Positions 52,475 to 62,399 of a stretch of DNA of 64,000 nt are shown in pieces. Position 1 is the first letter of the stretch, and each line of letters begins with the position of its first letter. The notes under the pieces are model-generated. The model was given only the letters and a program-made list of their open reading frames with translations, made no database searches and had not been told where the DNA came from. Source of the DNA: Cristatella mucedo (lineage: Eukaryota; Bryozoa; Phylactolaemata; Cristatellidae); contig WPIO01000002.1 of NCBI GenBank assembly GCA_009760855.2, positions 4,053,001 to 4,117,000 of the forward strand. Reading direction: 5' to 3'. The position numbers and the translations under genes were made by a program.

Positions 52475-54494
52475 ATAATAATAATAATAATATAAAAATG
52501 TATTAATATGCAAGTTAACGTAAATAGTTGGAAATCATTAACATAAAAAGCAACCACTTTAAGCTTTACACTAATTATGAAAGTCTGAGTACGATTTCCT
52601 CTAGTGTTACTAGTGAGGCACATTGCGAAATCATATTGCTTCAGGGATTGCAATGGTTGATCAAAAAGCCTAAAAAGTTCAGTCATAATTTTTTTTTGTT
52701 GAAAGAGCAATGATGGCTCGTTTTTGATGCGCGGATGCAGAACATAATCTTTACTCTGCCCTACAAAGCCCTTTCACGGTTAGCTCGTTCGTACATGACT
52801 AAACTGCTTTACCAGTTTTAGCCTCCCGTACCGTCACGTTCTCTTTGTTCTCCGAAGCTTTTAATCTGCAGACTCAAGACTGTGAAGCTCAACGGCAAAA
52901 TTCTCTGGCAAAGGACTTTTGCTCTGCTGCTGCCAACTATAGCACATTCGTTGCAGCCTTTTTACCCAACTTCCTTGATTTTCAAACCTTTGACTTCCAT
53001 TTTGACTCAGTTTTTTTTCTCAAGTTAATTTTGAATTAGAAGGTGTTAGTTGGCTACCATGTAGGCATTGAAAGTCTCTTAGCAGTGCACTGATGAAAAA
53101 CTTTTAAATGGAACATTTTCATTTTTACTTGGAAGCTATGTGAAGTTACAAATGGACATAAGCAAATTTGCGCAAGCTCACACACACACACACACACACA
53201 CGATGATGACGGAACGTAGCAGCAGAATATAGAGGTTTTAGATACAGTTTTATTTTTTAATTTACACATAGTGGCTTAGCTCTATCGTTCACTGCCGACT
53301 TGCAATAACCAAGTCTCAAAAATCTGCTGCCATTGCAAAATGCAACATAATGACCTAGACTTAGCCACTAGCACTGCTTGTTTGCATCGCCTAAATTACG
53401 ACTGATTAAGGTCATCACTTTAGAAGTGCTATGCCGCTTCATTTTCCATGAACACTCGCATAGCCTGACGGCATTTCGTATCCCTGAGACGGCTTCAGAT
53501 ATTTTTGTGAAATTTATTTAATCCTTTCTGGTTCTTATCTAGACAGCTGAAATGACTAGAAGTAAATCGAATCTAAAAGCCTTACTTATGATTCACTGAT
53601 TGACAGGGGCTTATTCATACATTTTTACGCCACGCATGAAGTTGGTGGTTTGAAATGTCAATAATTGTCATGACTGCAAATAAGTTGTTAAAACGCTTTC
53701 GTTTAGGGGCTTACCTCTTATGCATACTTAATCTCGAATTTATTGTTACATTACACGATTAAATGAGTGCTGGAGAGACTTCAAAACTTTACGGTGAAAG
53801 AACAAGCACCTGAGGCAACCTAAGGATGTTATTTACAGAGCCAATAGAGTTATGACATGTTAATGCTTCAGCTCCATAAATAATGCTGCCAAAACGCTTC
53901 AGACAGCACAAAGTGTCATGTTTTTAAGAAGAATCGACGTGCACGCTTCATGGCCGCTGCAAATTTGAAAGCAAAATATTACACCGTGAAAAATGGCTGC
54001 AAGAGATTGTTACGGACTGTCTTCAGCCTGATCAATACTTTCTCAAGGCCTGACCTCTGAAGAAATAATTTAGAGATCGAGCTTGCACGAAGTATGATGC
54101 TAGCCTCTCTAATTTTTTATTAGAGCCATGGAAAGCCCTTAACGCTAATACGTTGCATTACTACTTGTAGCGGGTCATGAAAGCTTGACCAAAGAACTGG
54201 TTGCCTTAAAAGCAGAGCTGGCCAAGATAAAAGCAGTCACTGAGTAAGTATATGAAAACGCCAGCATGCAGGGACAAAATACTTGAAGAAAACGCTGTCA
54301 GCGCCCAAGAAAAAGAATATGGAGAGAGGGTCCTTAAGGCTGTGCTCGGCGAATTTTTCCAGCCTATTATTACGCCGATGCTATACGCCGATGCTATACA
54401 CCGATGATATACAGCCAATGATTTTTCTTTTAGGCAGCCACCCAGCAATCAACTGGCGGATGGCGGAAAGCCTGCTGTTTCTGGGCATCGCTAA
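45406..54494 (+). CDS. Single-pass (type II-like) membrane protein with coiled coil, four-exon gene model
   Basis: Four exons join to 203 codons: 45406-45828 (ends phase 0), 49416-49470 (phase 0 to 1), 54171-54243 (phase 1 to 2) and 54434-54494 (stop TAA 54492-54494). Every intron has GT at its start and AG at its end, and the phases match. Residues 1-43 are a polar, probably cytosolic tail ending in a basic RRSFSSK patch. Residues about 44-62 are one hydrophobic helix (starts VFWLTALAVVG). Residues about 70-184 are Ala/Glu/Lys/Leu-rich with heptad-like spacing, typical of a coiled coil. The last 20 residues are Pro/Gly/Ser/Asn-rich and likely disordered. I see no N-glycosylation sequon and no enzyme motif. 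The layout resembles Golgi type II coiled-coil proteins of the GOLM1/CASC4 kind, but that is topology, not proven homology. The introns (3.6, 4.7 and 0.2 kb) contain L2 tails. Further exons could be missing. Confidence 0.68.
46200..46290 (-). mobile_element. Short L2-like 3' tail in intron 1
   Basis: The block gcccttagagaacttaatct, the intervening tctatacagtcgctttgc and gctgcag match the antisense L2 tail. It is diverged and lacks a clear ATT run. Confidence 0.55.
46300..47839. other. Intron 1 of the coiled-coil gene, no element recognised
   Basis: Antisense frames at 46575-46880 and 46843-47091 carry no motif. A purine-rich run (about 46960-47010) is the only simple sequence. Confidence 0.5.
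47840..48010 (+). mobile_element. Possible tRNA-derived SINE in intron 1
   Basis: gggttcagtggttagcaagt looks like an A box. A B box is poorly preserved, and the body (gtcatcaccacc; ctagctacgtaagacctatt) resembles the bodies at 690 and 61090. Confidence 0.4.
48065..48160 (-). mobile_element. Short L2 3' tail (antisense) in intron 1
   Basis: (TAA)n, then the antisense stem-loop and gttttacatttgctgaa. It is followed within about 15 bases by a plus-strand L2 end, making an inverted pair. Confidence 0.75.
48170..48415 (+). mobile_element. L2 3' end (sense) in intron 1
   Basis: It begins at the block agtgggtccctttgattcgt just after the LINE stop codon region and runs to an altered stem-loop (aaattgc...gcaatat, still pairable) and attattaccatt. 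Confidence 0.8.
48670..48990 (+). mobile_element. L2 3' end, young, in intron 1
   Basis: The end of the C-terminal domain (cctgacctgaccacatttaa, frame to FRTAFSGSL) is followed by the untranslated end, stem-loop and (ATT)n at 48970-48990. Very similar to the copy at 39645-40185. Confidence 0.9.
49130..49225 (-). mobile_element. Short L2 3' tail, young, in intron 1
   Basis: About 75 bases nearly identical to the family consensus in antisense (cttgataaagcgccctcaga, then the loop and gcgctttacatttgctgc). It ends abruptly after gcaaagtgag. Confidence 0.82.
49416..49470 (+). CDS. Exon 2 of the coiled-coil membrane protein gene
   Basis: A 55-base exon lies between a pyrimidine-rich acceptor (tttttttcag) and the donor AGAG|gtatgt. 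It adds AQIENEKGNIVKQEESCR and one base of the next codon. The charged, helical composition continues the coiled coil of exon 1, and its start phase 0 fits exon 1 exactly. A short L2 3' tail in antisense (49130-49225) sits about 190 bases upstream in intron 1. Confidence 0.62.
49471..51752. other. Intron 2 of the coiled-coil gene, first part, nothing recognised
   Basis: Strongly AT-rich with stops in every frame and no repeats matching elsewhere in the window. Confidence 0.5.
51753..51784. repeat. (TA)n microsatellite in intron 2
   Basis: Short TA run directly preceding an L2 tail. Confidence 0.9.
51785..51895 (-). mobile_element. Short L2 3' tail in intron 2
   Basis: AT-rich start, then agctcctcagagaacttaat, a loop and cacttcacatttgctgcaaa, the antisense L2 end. 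It follows a (TA)n microsatellite directly. Confidence 0.7.
52432..52500. repeat. (TA)n then (ATA)n microsatellite in intron 2
   Basis: TA dinucleotides followed by ataataataata. The ATA part could be a leftover LINE tail, but no stem-loop is attached. Confidence 0.85.
52501..54170. other. Intron 2 of the coiled-coil gene, last part
   Basis: Contains the (CA)n tract and short chance frames; otherwise nothing recognised up to the exon 3 acceptor. Confidence 0.45.
53177..53202. repeat. (CA)n microsatellite in intron 2
   Basis: About 24 bases of CA dinucleotides. Confidence 0.92.
54171..54243 (+). CDS. Exon 3 of the coiled-coil membrane protein gene
   Basis: A 73-base exon lies between the acceptor ctacttgtag and the donor TGA|gtaagt, which is close to consensus. 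Read with one base from exon 2 it encodes AGHESLTKELVALKAELAKI followed by KAVT and two bases of the next codon. Leucines recur at coiled-coil spacing. It enters in phase 1 and leaves in phase 2, matching both neighbours. Confidence 0.62.
54370..54420 (+). repeat. Short tandem repeat before exon 4
   Basis: About three and a half copies of a unit near 13-14 bases (gccgatgctatac with drift) directly upstream of the exon 4 pyrimidine tract. Confidence 0.75.
54434..54494 (+). CDS. Exon 4 (terminal coding exon) of the coiled-coil membrane protein gene
   Basis: The acceptor is atttttcttttag. The first base completes a Glu codon, then QPPSNQLADGGKPAVSGHR and TAA follow. The tail is polar and disorder-prone. 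A short tandem repeat (about 54370-54420) lies directly before the pyrimidine tract. No AATAAA is close behind, so the 3' UTR either runs far or the real end lies in the downstream alternative exon. Confidence 0.5.
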
Positions 54495-54610
54495 AATAGA
54501 CTGACTCTCATCGTCATGGTATGGCTAGAGAGGTTTGTCAGCGAAATTAGCTGCACTATACGAGAAAGTGACAGCGTGAGCCGCAATCCGAGTTCAACTA
54601 ATCACGCTAG

Positions 54611-54783
54611 GTAGCTCAGATCTGGCCAAGAAGCACGATGGGATTACGCGGCAGAAGAATACTCAGCAAATTGAAGAAGCTCAACCAATTGCAAAAGCTA
54701 TTGGTGAATCGTTCTGTTATTCAGGCTTTCTAGGAGGCGCACCAAAGGTTGAGCGCCCCCCCCCCCGCTTATTGAAAAAGCAG
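54611..54783 (+). other. Possible alternative exon with coding-like frame
   Basis: From the weak acceptor site at 54610 one frame is open for 58 codons to TGA at 54784-54786. It reads SSDLAKKHDGITRQ, continues helical and charged, and ends in a proline run made by a ten-base C run at 54757-54766. Its start phase (1) would fit exon 2, so it could replace exon 3. The acceptor is poor and the frame is short. I keep it only as a candidate. Confidence 0.2.
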
Positions 54784-55271
54784 TGATTATGTCGTAGTCT
54801 TGCGGCTACTTGTGAGAAAAGTGCATCGTTCTACTTACTTGTTCATGAGTTCACCTTAAAGCCCGATAACAAGCTTTATCGTGGGATTAATGAGAATTCT
54901 GCAATTCGAGCGCTGCATTTTCACATGTATACCTGCATTTATCACGCTTTTACACTCAATCCATGTGAACCTGTAGTCACCTAGGTCATCTCGCTATGCG
55001 CTGTTACAAGGAATTATTCAAACCTAGCCGCTAGAGGTGTGAGTTACAGCAAGTGGCACGATATTTCAATTTTAAAATAACTTAAAGCCACAGAAAAGAT
55101 GGCTGCACTCTTGCCATGGCCTAACACTTAATTGTATTGAATACCACAAAAGTCTTCGGCCAAAGACTTGTTCATAATCTGATGTTTGGCCAAGCTTAAA
55201 TGATAAGACAGGGGAAAGAGAGAAAGATTTTTCCTGTCTTACCATTAAAATACCTTCATGTTTTGTTACAG

Positions 55272-55611
55272 TCGCGGCGTATTTGACTCCAACCAAAGTC
55301 CCTCGGCCAAAAACCACGCGCTCGTAACGGTGATAGCCCTTGCCGACGAGGAAACAAATGTCTGCAAAGCCCTGAGCCTTAGGGCATGGCTAGTGACTTC
55401 TCGTTGCGGCACGCTGGGTTGCCGACTGCGATAGAACACAGCAATAATGCAGAGCGTAGCGTTCTTACCTTATGACATATATTCCTTACCCGCAACGGAG
55501 ACCAGTCTATTCAACAGCTACGGAGGGTTACAGATGTCCAACCCCAGCCATGGCGTACAGTTCTCGTATGGCGCTAAGAGCACCACTGAACTGCCAACCG
55601 CCCCAAACTAA
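55272..55611 (+). CDS. Candidate alternative last exon of the same gene, interrupted by one TAG
   Basis: A strong acceptor (ttttgttacag) precedes 55272. Joined to exon 3 (phase 2), the first T completes an Asp codon, and 53 codons beginning RGVFDSNQSP follow before TAG at 55432-55434. The same frame then stays open to TAA at 55609-55611 and reads as a polar Ser/Thr/Pro/Asn/Tyr-rich tail ending STTELPTAPN. There are 112 codons with a single stop in a stretch that is GC-rich for the region. Three readings are possible: an exon ending at the TAG, a small unrecognised intron removing the TAG, or chance/decay. A 60-base GTGACT...ATGCAG removal would keep the frame, but that is speculative. Confidence 0.35.
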
Positions 55612-55807
55612 AGGGGACGCAACTCTTATGTGGCTCAAATTTTTGGGTCCCATCTAACTGCCTGTTACGTGACGTGGGTTTTTATATCACTTGACACTGT
55701 GGATTCAGGCATAACGGGTTGCTAGTCGCAAAAATTCAGGAACCGCAAGTAGCATAATGCCACACAATTTTTCAGATCTAGCAGGCCCTCATTTTAATGT
55801 AATATGT

Positions 55808-55850
55808 ATATATATATATATATGTATTTATATGTGTTTATAGGTTATAT
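55808..55850. repeat. (TA)n-rich short tract
   Basis: tatatatatatata interspersed with tgta/tgtt, downstream of the candidate last exon. Confidence 0.7.
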
Positions 55851-56242
55851 AACCTACACATACGCATTTGCACTGTAATACAACTATGCCGAGCTTTCAT
55901 AAAAACACCCGCAGAACATTCTGCAAAGGCGTTTTTCGAGCACCACTGTATGCCGGTACAAAAAGCGACACACCCGACCTTCTTCCCCGGTCGAGCACAA
56001 CTACCTACCACACATACTCTTATATTTTCGCAATCAGATATTTTAATTTCAGTTTATTGAAACTTTAATTTCGATCTCAGGATATTTTAACCTCATAACA
56101 TATCTAGCGGCATGAAAGGGTCATCAAGGCAGTAGTCACTCGACTGGGTATACAGCCACATCAAGGGCTAGCAAGTACAATACCAAGCCACATAGCTAAA
56201 CGCCAAGCCACTTGTCTATATGTCTGTATTTCAGCGGGTGTG

Positions 56243-56248
56243 AATAAA
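56243..56248 (+). terminator. Candidate poly(A) signal of the coiled-coil gene
   Basis: AATAAA is followed by a GT/T-rich stretch (ttgtcttgtatttc). I noticed no other AATAAA between exon 4 and this point, and it lies 0.63 kb past the alternative last exon. That favours a transcript running through 55272-55650. Confidence 0.35.
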
Positions 56249-56411
56249 ATTGTCTTGTATTTCTATTGCCCCGTCCTAAATTTTCCTATTGGAATGCATC
56301 TTAATATGAAACTGTATAGAAAGCTCTTCTTCCCAGCGTCATTGAAAACAAGGTCAAAAGTTAGATGATTCAAAAGCCTTATTTATACTGCAGCAGAAGA
56401 GCCTTAACTGT

Positions 56412-57115
56412 TTAAAATAATAATAATAATTCACTTGATAAAGCGCCCTCAGAGAACCCAATCCTTTTCTATGCACTTTATATTTGATGCAAATAAAACA
56501 CGATTGAATGGTGAGTGGCATCATGCTTGATAAACAACATGAATAGCATGATTAGGGATGACATGCACAGGATCAGCATGCAAGTGTGGTTAGTGGCAGC
56601 ATGCACAGTGTCAGCATGCATAAGCACATATAGGACGACACACAGGGACCCACTAAATGCTGTCATAAATAGGTGCGTATTTAAGTGCTTTTTTAAATGT
56701 GGTCAAGTCAGGGGATGTCGTGACACAAGTCGTGAGTGAGTTCCAGGCTTTGGGAGCATACGAACTAAAGGCACGATCTCCAAAGGATTTGAGGTTTGTG
56801 TGAGGTATAGGTAAGCAGTTAGTTTCCGAAAAGTGGAAGGTACGATGCTTGGCTTAGTGGGGGATTCGACCTGATAGGTAGACTGTAGCCAAAGAATGAA
56901 GGGACCTAACAGTGAGCAACAAAACCTTGAAGTCAATGAGTTGCTTGACTGGTAGTCAGTGAAGATTGGCGAGCAGTAGTGTGATGTCGCAACTGCGGAA
57001 GCTCACGACAGACAAGCCTTGCTGCAGAGTTTTTCATCACCTTTAAACACCTGATTGCACAGTCCGGTAGGCCACTAAGCAGTGAGTTACAGATGTCAAG
57101 ACGGGATGCCAAAAA
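56412..57115 (-). mobile_element. L2 LINE, 3' fragment
   Basis: On the minus strand the C-terminal domain is readable in pieces (the frame with MTSRFCCSLLGPFILWLQS; SLPTHDL-like), preceded at the left by the 3' tail (taataataattcacttgata and the stem-loop). It is truncated near 57115 at the DLFCNS-like motif. Confidence 0.87.
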
Positions 57116-58369
57116 TTTACTCAGCTGAATACATTCTCTAAAGTGCGAGTTCCCACAATAAAGATACGCATTATTTGCTTAAAAATCGTTTACTTTTTAC
57201 TTCCATTGATTAGCGAGGCCCCAGCAAACTTCAATTTACCGTGACGAAGGCATACTGTGGATGGCTTTAGTTTCGCTACATGTTTTCAAAATTCCTGCTC
57301 ATACATAAGCTGCTCATGAAATAAAAAAGCTGAGACACTCTTTTTCAATACCGAGTGTGAGTCGGCAGGCGCGAGAACTCAAAATGAGCAAATTAAGAAT
57401 CTCGGTGTTCCTGCCTCTTTCTAATCAACCGCCACATTGGTCATAGAGACGGAAGTTATTTCACAGAGTTCGAAAAGCGAACGAGCTTAGTCACTGTGCA
57501 TTGGTTTAAAGATACTCACGCTGCACTAATGCAGTCACTACAAATCATTGATATAAGGTCACATCGAGCCCATACGTCAACGGGAGAATCCGCAGTTGAA
57601 AAAGAAGCAGTTGCAATGTCCGATCAATCAACAAGGTCGCTTTTAGGAGTGGAAATTGCTACATGGGCATTCTTCCCTACGAGTACAGGTGATTCGGCTC
57701 ATTTCATGATGTGAATGCCACGGGAACATTTTCTGGATTTGCATTTGCTGAAGATTGCCAATGAGATATAGCTAGAAAGCAGACTAATGGGTTGATGCCC
57801 TGCAAAGGCCTTAGTTAGAAGCAGTAAGCGCAACTTGGACAAACAGACATGCAAATATAAGTTCTGGCGAACTCAAAATTAAAAATGAATACCAGTCCCT
57901 TAACATTGCTTTATAATATGCCGTGCGGTTTGACGAAAACGATTGGTGGGATCTGACAACAAATGTCCATATTCGGCCAAATTAGCAATGCGTTCCTTTT
58001 TTAAGTGTACCATTCACTGCCGGTGGTTATAATTGTGCACAGTATTATAATCTAAGCTGCTGCTTGCCGGATTCTCCCTAACGCCCTACAAACTTAACTT
58101 ACCGTTACTAGGGCTTCTAACAGACTGCTGATTTCAATCAACTCTAAGGTTTGTGATGAAAGCTGTGGAATTTTCAGAGTTTGCAGAGCAAGTGGTTTAA
58201 ACACTTGTCTACATAACCAAAGTTATGATACAATTCCGTATTCCACATGAGAAACTTTTTGCTCTATAGTATCACGGGTCTTGGGCTCTCGATTTAAATA
58301 ACATTATAATAGATTATAAATATAATAAGTTTTCTTTTACTAAATTCATTACTACGGTGGATATAGTTA
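57116..58369. other. No confirmed gene
   Basis: A 72-codon frame at 57496-57714 lacks an ATG start and a good acceptor. The rest is AT-rich and featureless. Confidence 0.45.
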
Positions 58370-58475
58370 ATAATAATAATAATAATTCACTTGATAAAGC
58401 GCCCTCAGAGAACCTAATCTCTCTCTAGGCGCTTTACATTTGCTGTAAAGTGAAATGCAATTGAATAGTTGCTTG
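58370..58475 (-). mobile_element. Short L2 3' tail, young
   Basis: (TAA)n and about 90 bases of near-consensus antisense tail ending in aatgcaattgaatag. The rest of the element is absent. Confidence 0.82.
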
Positions 58476-61089
58476 GTTAAAGCTGAGCAGTATTACCTCG
58501 GGATATTAATTGTGTACCTGAACAATATTCGGTCTTCGGCGTTTTAGTGAAAATTACAGACGTCTGTGCATCCATTAGGCCACACCCGCTAGCAAGCGTT
58601 GAGTCACAAGCTGAAGCGTCCTCTTAAAAGTTTACGTTAAGTAAACGCGAGATACCATAGGCCAGTAACATGGCTCTTAAATAACAAACCCTATAATAAC
58701 CCCTCTTTAGTCGTCACTGATGTATACAATTCGCTAATCAATAAAATTAGGTCCGGTTTATAATGCTTCACTTAGTTGAGGCACTTCTCCAAGACCATTC
58801 GATTCCTTAATCGTACTACCAAAACTTAATCGCTCGGATTGCATTCCGAGGCCCTAGCACATCATCGCTTTGTCTTCTACCTTATACCTTTACTTAAAGA
58901 TTTAGAATAGTTGTTTCTGAACAGCAGCGGAGCGTATAGACTAGAGCTACTTTTCAAGAAAAGTTTAACCGTTATTTAAATGACACGATTTCACGAAAAC
59001 TGCCATACTCTTTGAGATCTGTGACATTTGGGGTGGCAATAATGGTGCTAATGCCTCTACTCTATTCCTGACCGATCAATCGGACGATTTCCAGCCATTG
59101 ATCCGAAGATCCGCCCAGGAGCGATTGAGAACAAAACAATATCTAGCTTACGAGGCTCAGCAGTGTTTTTAATCGCACTTGTCCGATTCCACCTATTACG
59201 CTTGTCGTACCGTGTTCAAGACTCATCTAGCAGGCTAGTAATCAGTCGAGCTACGCATTGTACTGTTCTGCATTCATAGCTGTTTGCGATAGCATGCAGA
59301 ACCTCTGGCGAATTTATATTAGTCCCATCGCCAGCTGCTGCTGTACTTGATCAACTGAATGTCCGTCTTGCAAACATTCACTAATGGATTTAGGTGCCGG
59401 ATTTAGGTGTTAATTCGCCTCCAATTTCCTTAGGATAAGAAATCGCAAAAAACTCCTTCTCGCAGGTCCCACTATATATAGGTAGAGATTAACAACTGAT
59501 TTTGCACGCCTAAGTAGAGCCGCTTGAGATGACCATCATCGATTTTGCCGACTTTAAAATGATTGTTGACATAACAGATTCATTTGTATAGCGTGAGAAG
59601 AGCCTTAAAAAGCTATCGCCACCGCTTGCAGCTTCTAATAAAGGACCGTCCACTTTAGGATTCGACCTCGGTCGTGAAGAGCGAGCACCTTACCTCATGC
59701 GCTACTGCGGCTCGCAATTTAAGAGCCTTCTGTGACGGCTGCTTGATGCAGACAAGTACAATTCAGAAGACCACTTCCGCGGCTTGTTATGATTTCTTAA
59801 CCATGTTCAAGATTAGAGATTACCACAGTGCCTGGATAAAGACTTTACTCCCTTTTTTATTCTGCCAGGAAGCTGATTCAGTAGTGGTAGAGCTATCAAA
59901 ACACGACACCGCCGAGCCTTTTTGAACGGCGATGAATATGTCCGTAGATTGCTCCCTATAGTCAATAAATTAAGTCATTCGTTTCCCTTGCTAATGGAGC
60001 TTAGATGACTCCGGGTGCATTAATAGATAGAGAACAGTTCTTACTGAAGTCTGTAAGGCCTGCTATGATTGGGCTTCTTAATGCCTATCTATACTTCCTC
60101 GCCAGTTTTAGCCTGTTATCCCAGCACAATACATTAGCTGTACCACTCTTTTGCATACACGCCGTCCTCTGCCGGCACAGACTCGAATCGATAGTTCATT
60201 CTGTTCTCCGACTGTTGTTGGATGGAGAACATCGTCGGTGTATTTCTTGGCCAAGAAGGACTTAAGCATCCACCTGATGACCAATCAGAAGCGTCTTCAG
60301 GCTGCCACATTTGCAGCATAGGAAAAATGTTGGGATGACATTGTGGACGAGTATATCCTCAGAAAATTGGCTGCTTCTATCAAAGTGAACCGCAACAGTT
60401 CCTAGTGTGACATGTGAATAAATAATCACCTCTGATTGCGTTAACATATCTCTTAAGAGAAGAGTCAGTGAACCCATAGGAAATAAGTTCAAGAATGTTT
60501 TACCGGCGCCTACTCTGTGGGTGGAACGAGTAAAAAGACAAAGGAAACATGTGGCTGGTTGTCGGATAATGTAAATACTTAAAAAGATTATATGGAACAT
60601 CATCTCTCATACAGCTGTTGGTGTCAGATCAGAGGGTACAGACTTAAGCTGCTAATACTTTTTGCGACAATCTCACGAGCTGCGCAAAATGTACTATATC
60701 GTAGCAAGGAGATTAACTGGCAGGAAAGTATATGTGAATTAAGTAGGGACTAGTATTAGTATTATAAATTAAAACACGCTATTGTACTCATGAATAGACC
60801 ATCAGGAGAAATTTGCATGACTCCAAAGGTGGCTGAAACTCAGTTAGGTTTATTTTAGCTTGGACATCGTATCGCTAGAACGAGATGGCGACCGGAACTC
60901 GCGCTCGGAGCTCAATTAAATGCCGTAGTAAATTTTTTCAAGAGCAGCAAGTCAACGTTCGTCGCACACTCACTGCGGCTGCAAAACGTTGCAAGGGTCG
61001 CAGCACCTTCGTGAAACGGTGACTAGAGGGGAGCGGAAGCGAATTGCGAGCTTACGGGTCGTCAGATACATGTGAAAGTAAAAGTGTAG
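58476..61089. other. No confirmed gene; mixed-composition unique sequence
   Basis: Frames at 59674-59925 and 60005-60265 (plus) and 60603-60262 (minus) overlap one another, are short and show no domain. No repeat family is recognised. Confidence 0.4.
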
Positions 61090-61265
61090 GTCAGCTTATT
61101 CAGCAGACTTACCTACATAGCGTCAGACGAGCCTGAGTAGCTATGCTATTACCACCGCTCTCAGAAGGCGATGAAGGATCGCCAGTTGCAGGGCTTGAAC
61201 CCACGATCTTTCATGAAGTGCGAAGACCTTATCCAATTAGAGAGCCAAGTAGCGAGTAGCCGTTG
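61090..61265 (-). mobile_element. tRNA-derived SINE
   Basis: The minus strand holds a tRNA-like head with B box gggttcaagccc (plus 61191-61202) and an A-box-like ttggctctctaattgg. The body contains gcggtggtaatagcatagct, related to the 24495 copy. Stem pairing of the head is imperfect, so a working tRNA is unlikely. Confidence 0.6.
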
Positions 61266-62048
61266 GCTGCGCTCAATGGCGCCGCAGCCGCAGCACCGTA
61301 CGAGCGGTCTTCGAAAGCCACGCTCCGAGTAGCGATAGTCATCAAGGCACGGTATTAATTAGCTGTTCTACGCTATAATACAATTCAACTATTAACACCG
61401 CTCTTTATTAAAAGTTCTCAGCAATATAAATGGTAGTGCGAGAGTCTTAAGCTACCCAATCCAGTAAGTTACGGCTACCTAAGTGGATGCATATCTGGAT
61501 TTATTTTTTGAGATCTCATTAAGAGACTGCAAGCATTTGGAAGACTCATTTTGAAACTTCAGGCCTAATTAACCAGAGAAGGGGGAAAGTATTCCATTGA
61601 GCTCCTGCTACGATTCGTGGTGCGTACACTGCATATTTCAGCGGCTGGCGGTTGGGGTTAGCACAAACGCTGGGCACCTCAAATCCCCCTACGGGAGCTT
61701 CAATGTATGCTATAACTTTTACGTGTGTGAAATTTATTAATCACCGGAAAAATTCTTCTCATTAACTATTATCAGTTTAATTAGATATTAGTAGGAAGAC
61801 ACTGAGGAGAGAAATTGCTGTGCAGTTTTTTAACGTAAGAGCTTTAGCGGGAATCCATTTACAATTAAAGCAACCTCCTCCTGCGAGTTGTGGATCCTTC
61901 TACGCGTTGTGCTACTGATACTGATGCACGCTTGTTATCGCCTAAACAGACCTAGCTTCATCGATCTCACCGGGGCCACAATAGCATACGGCTCCTCGTT
62001 TCAACTCCATTGAAGAGCACTACCCTTCTTCAGCAGATGGCAGCAAGT

Positions 62049-62049
<1 letters not shown>
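61266..62049. other. No gene seen
   Basis: Begins with a GC-rich stretch (gccgcagccgcagcac near 61285), then AT-rich sequence with no open frame of note. Confidence 0.45.
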
Positions 62050-62125
<76 letters not shown>

Positions 62126-62126
62126 A
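62050..62126. repeat. (GA)n microsatellite with G run
   Basis: About 70 bases of GA dinucleotides ending in a run of G. It may form triplex or quadruplex-like structure. Confidence 0.97.
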
Positions 62127-62399
62127 ATATTTCGTAGATCCAGCTGAAAATTTCAGAGATTCAGCTGACGAAATAAACCCACAGATTGTACAAGCAAAAA
62201 GACTACGCAGACTTGACGATAAAATATCTTGGCCCCGCCAAGTCCGATAGTGAGTTTGTGACGTCCACGCTGACGCATCTCGTGGAATGAAAATGCGCCT
62301 ATAGTCGAAGGTCCGAGAAAACGTCCCCTAGCTCTATTCAGCCTCTTTTCACGTCACGATGGGCTCTACTTCTGACACAATGCAATCAGTCTGATCTAG

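Noticed and set aside
52181-52495. 104-codon frame ending in a Tyr/Ile repeat
   Set aside because: The end is a translated (TA)n microsatellite. The rest is AT-rich without a domain, and it lies within intron 2.
59674-60603. Overlapping frames of 83, 86 and 113 codons on both strands as a host or mobile-element gene
   Set aside because: They overlap in opposite directions, have no motif and no joining splice sites.
61180-61260. Functional tRNA gene on the minus strand
   Set aside because: The B box is good, but D and anticodon stems pair poorly and the usual T before the anticodon is not in place. A SINE body follows.
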